From assembly GCA_002479655.1 (NCBI GenBank), contig DLOQ01000193.1, positions 24,879-30,249 on the forward strand: DNA of 5,371 nt, written 5' to 3'. The DNA comes from Lachnospiraceae bacterium UBA7480. GTDB taxonomy: Bacteria > Bacillota > Clostridia > Lachnospirales > Lachnospiraceae. Shown piece after piece: positions 3,745-5,371 of this stretch (position 1 is the first letter of the stretch; each line of letters starts with the position of its first letter). The notes below the pieces were generated by a model that saw only the letters and a program-made list of their open reading frames with translations, was not told where the DNA came from and did no database searches. The translations under genes and the position numbers were made by a program.

Positions 3745-5130
3745 ATGGAATTTATTGGAAGAAAAGAACAGTTAAAAAAGCTTGGCAGAGAAATCGATTC
3801 AGACGAATTGCGTTTTGCGCTTATATATGGGCGGAGACGAGTTGGGAAAAGCGAGCTTGTGAAGACTGCATTAAAACAGTCCAAGGTGCCGGGCATTTAT
3901 TATGAGTGCAAGCAAACGACAGAGCAGAGCAATGTCGAAAGTTTTTGCAGCATAATTTCAGAAAACCTGAATTTACCTAAGCTTGGATTTACAGGGATTG
4001 AGGAATCTTTAAGTTTCCTATTTAAGCAGGCGTTTGATAAAAAGATGGTAGTGGTATTAGATGAATATCCTTATTTAAGAGAGTGTGTAAAGGGGCTTGA
4101 CAGCATACTGCAATCATTGATTGATAATAATAAAGACAAATCAAAGCTTACACTCATAATTCTTGGCTCTTATGTAGAAGTTATGAAGTCATTAATTGAA
4201 CATTCCAATCCGTTATTTGGAAGAACAAATCTTGTCATTGACTTAAAACCCATGGATTATTATGAGTCTGCACAATTTTATCCGAATTTTTCTGATGAGG
4301 ATAAAGTTAGAATATATTCTGTTTTTGGAGGAATTCCTCATTTTAATAAACAAGTGGATGATAGGAAGTCTGTAAAGGAGAATATAATAGATTTAATTGC
4401 TTCATCCGGTGCGCGATTGGAAAATGAAGTTCCAATGTATTTAAAGGGGGAATTATCTAAGATTGTTAATGCTAACGAAACCTTTGAAGCATTGTCAAAG
4501 GGATATTCTAAATATAGCGATATTTTGTCGCAGTCACATGTTTCAAGCGGACCAACCCTTATTGATATATTAGGCAAACTCATTCAATTGGAAGTTGTTA
4601 AGAAGACGGTTCCTATCAATGATGAAAATAACAAGAGAAAAGCAGGTTATTATATCTGCGACAATTTGTCCCTATTTTACTATAAATATATTTTCAGGTA
4701 TACTTCTCAGCTTAATATCATGGACTCTGATGTATTTTACAGGAAATATATAGAAAATGACTTTGAAGAAAAGTATGTACCTCTTCAATTTGAGGAGATA
4801 GCAAAGCAATATCTGATTCGAAAAAATCGGGCAGGACTCATGAATCCGATATTTGAGAAAATCGGAAAATATTATTATGATGACCCGGAGAATCGTACAA
4901 ATGGAGAATTTGATATTGTTACAGAAGATGAGAATGGATATGTATTTTATGAAGTAAAATTCAAAAAGAACTCATTAACAGCTTCGGAAGTAAAAGCGGA
5001 AATAGAGCAGGTGAAGAAAACAGGGCTTAATTGCTATAAATATATGTTTATCACGAAAGCCGGAATCGAAAAGACGAATGACTCACACATTGGGCATATT
5101 TCGCTTGATGAACTGTATAAGGATTTTTAA
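3745..5130 (+). CDS. Archaeal-type P-loop ATPase with C-terminal DUF234 (PD-(D/E)XK-like) domain
   Basis: This 461-residue protein has the architecture of the ATPase_2 (PF01637) plus DUF234 (PF03008) family. It opens with FIGRKEQLKKL (3-13), typical of the family. The Walker A motif is YGRRRVGKSEL (28-38, K35, S36), Walker B is MVVVLDEYPY (101-110, D106, E107), and a sensor-like ILGSYVEVM follows (139-147). The middle (about 235-320) resembles a winged-helix region. The C-terminal part shows a nuclease-type pattern: E350/E351, D390 in GEFDIV, and E403-V-K405. All key residues of both motifs are present, so the protein looks active. The biological role of the family is unknown; DNA processing, mobile-element biology or defence are guesses. 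It is cytosolic and a single gene with its own promoter. Its composition is AT-richer than both neighbours, which suggests later acquisition. Confidence 0.92.
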   Translation: MEFIGRKEQLKKLGREIDSDELRFALIYGRRRVGKSELVKTALKQSKVPGIYYECKQTTEQSNVESFCSIISENLNLPKLGFTGIEESLSFLFKQAFDKKMVVVLDEYPYLRECVKGLDSILQSLIDNNKDKSKLTLIILGSYVEVMKSLIEHSNPLFGRTNLVIDLKPMDYYESAQFYPNFSDEDKVRIYSVFGGIPHFNKQVDDRKSVKENIIDLIASSGARLENEVPMYLKGELSKIVNANETFEALSKGYSKYSDILSQSHVSSGPTLIDILGKLIQLEVVKKTVPINDENNKRKAGYYICDNLSLFYYKYIFRYTSQLNIMDSDVFYRKYIENDFEEKYVPLQFEEIAKQYLIRKNRAGLMNPIFEKIGKYYYDDPENRTNGEFDIVTEDENGYVFYEVKFKKNSLTASEVKAEIEQVKKTGLNCYKYMFITKAGIEKTNDSHIGHISLDELYKDF

Positions 5131-5160
5131 TAGATAGATAATTGTCAGGCGTTATTTTTA

Positions 5161-5213
5161 CAAAGTTGGTTTGAATTTTCCGCTTTTTCTCTTGAATAAA
5201 AGAAGCAACTTTG
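5161..5213. repeat. Spaced inverted repeat upstream of pgi
   Basis: CAAAGTTG (5161-5168) and CAACTTTG (5206-5213) are perfect 8-base inverted arms 37 bases apart. The second arm lies within the pgi promoter spacer and includes the TG of the extended -10. No T-run follows, and the arms are far apart for a terminator, so a protein site or chance are the options. Confidence 0.35.
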
Positions 5214-5220
5214 CTAAACT
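5192..5220 (+). promoter_or_regulatory. Candidate pgi promoter
   Basis: TTGAAT (5192-5197) is followed after 17 bases by TAAACT (5215-5220), extended by TG at 5212-5213. The -10 matches only four of six bases. TATTAT at 5220-5225 is a better hexamer but lacks a -35 at proper distance. No clear terminator separates the ATPase gene from here. Confidence 0.45.
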
Positions 5221-5283
5221 ATTATAAGTAAAAAGCAAATGGTAATATATGGATACTAATATTATAAAAAGGAGCGAAGTAAG

Positions 5284-5371
5284 ATGAGTTCAAAGGTAAC
5301 ATTTGATTATTCCAAGGCAGCTTCCTTTGTGAAGGATCATGAAGTGGAGCAGATGAAAAAGCCGGTTTTAG
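5284..5371 (+). CDS. pgi: Glucose-6-phosphate isomerase (N-terminal fragment, cut by window edge)
   Basis: Only the first 29 codons are present. The protein begins MSSKVTFDYSKAASFV and continues KDHEVEQMKKPVL. The V-x-FDYSKA..F...HE start matches the N-terminus of Firmicutes glucose-6-phosphate isomerases, such as the B. subtilis enzyme, which starts with VRFDYSKAL and has HEL at the same place. The enzyme interconverts glucose-6-phosphate and fructose-6-phosphate in glycolysis and gluconeogenesis in the cytosol; full-length members are about 450 residues. The start is supported by AAGGAG (5269-5274), nine bases upstream. It lies 153 bases after the ATPase gene on the same strand and has a possible promoter of its own. 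The identification rests on a short N-terminal match, but the motif is distinctive. Confidence 0.88.
   Translation, partial: MSSKVTFDYSKAASFVKDHEVEQMKKPVL

Noticed and set aside
4338..4583. Minus-strand open frame of 81 codons inside the ATPase gene
   Set aside because: Shadow of the ATPase coding frame, without its own start signals.
1079..5144. TAGATAG(G/A)TAATTG found at 1079-1092 and again at 5131-5144, as a possible dispersed repeat
   Set aside because: Thirteen of 14 matching bases is expected a few times by chance in a window this size, especially in AT-rich gaps, and the similarity fades quickly after it. Only a genome-wide copy count could revive it.
5131..5200. Terminator after the ATPase gene
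   Set aside because: T-rich runs are present, but I found no compact GC-containing stem directly before them.

Overview
The window looks like chromosomal DNA from a low-to-moderate GC Gram-positive bacterium of the Clostridia, probably Lachnospiraceae. This is inferred from strong AGGAGG-type ribosome binding sites, sigma-A-like promoters, and clostridial-type MurG, TSCPD, DegV and Pgi proteins. No RNA gene, CRISPR array or insertion sequence was seen, and no gene-free stretch exceeds 300 bases.

Bases 1-927 form a leftward unit. A 79-residue cysteine-rich TSCPD-domain protein (688-927) is followed, after a 55-base gap holding a small hairpin, by the N-terminal 210 codons of a MurG glycosyltransferase that runs off the left edge. 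Bases 928-1159 are a divergent control region. A leftward extended -10 promoter and a strong rightward promoter (TTGAGA-17-TATAAT) face away from each other, with a perfect 10-bp-arm inverted repeat between them. The rightward promoter drives a 270-residue membrane protein of unknown function with three predicted membrane helices and a long acidic/basic cytoplasmic tail (1160-1972). Its intrinsic terminator lies inside the 3' end of the converging tetR gene.

Bases 1984-3637 are a divergent regulator/target pair: a TetR-family repressor (leftward) and a DegV/FakB-type fatty-acid-binding protein (rightward). Two nearly identical palindromes, TTGACCANTGGTCAA, bracket the degV promoter, one over the -35 and one just after the expected transcription start. 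The simplest reading is that the TetR protein represses degV in response to a fatty-acyl or similar ligand. The palindromes do not overlap the regulator's own apparent promoter.

Bases 3745-5130 encode a 461-residue archaeal-type P-loop ATPase fused to a C-terminal DUF234 domain with a visible PD-(D/E)XK nuclease-like motif. It has its own promoter and a structured leader. It is clearly more AT-rich than its neighbours (18/60 GC at 4021-4080 against 32/60 in degV at 3061-3120), so it may be a transferred gene placed between housekeeping genes. Its role is unknown, and defence or mobile-element function is only a hypothesis. The window ends in the first 29 codons of glucose-6-phosphate isomerase (5284 onward) with its own promoter.

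The observations most worth following are the double TetR operator at degV, the ATPase-nuclease gene with its leader, the dyad between the divergent promoters, and the terminator embedded in the opposing coding sequence.
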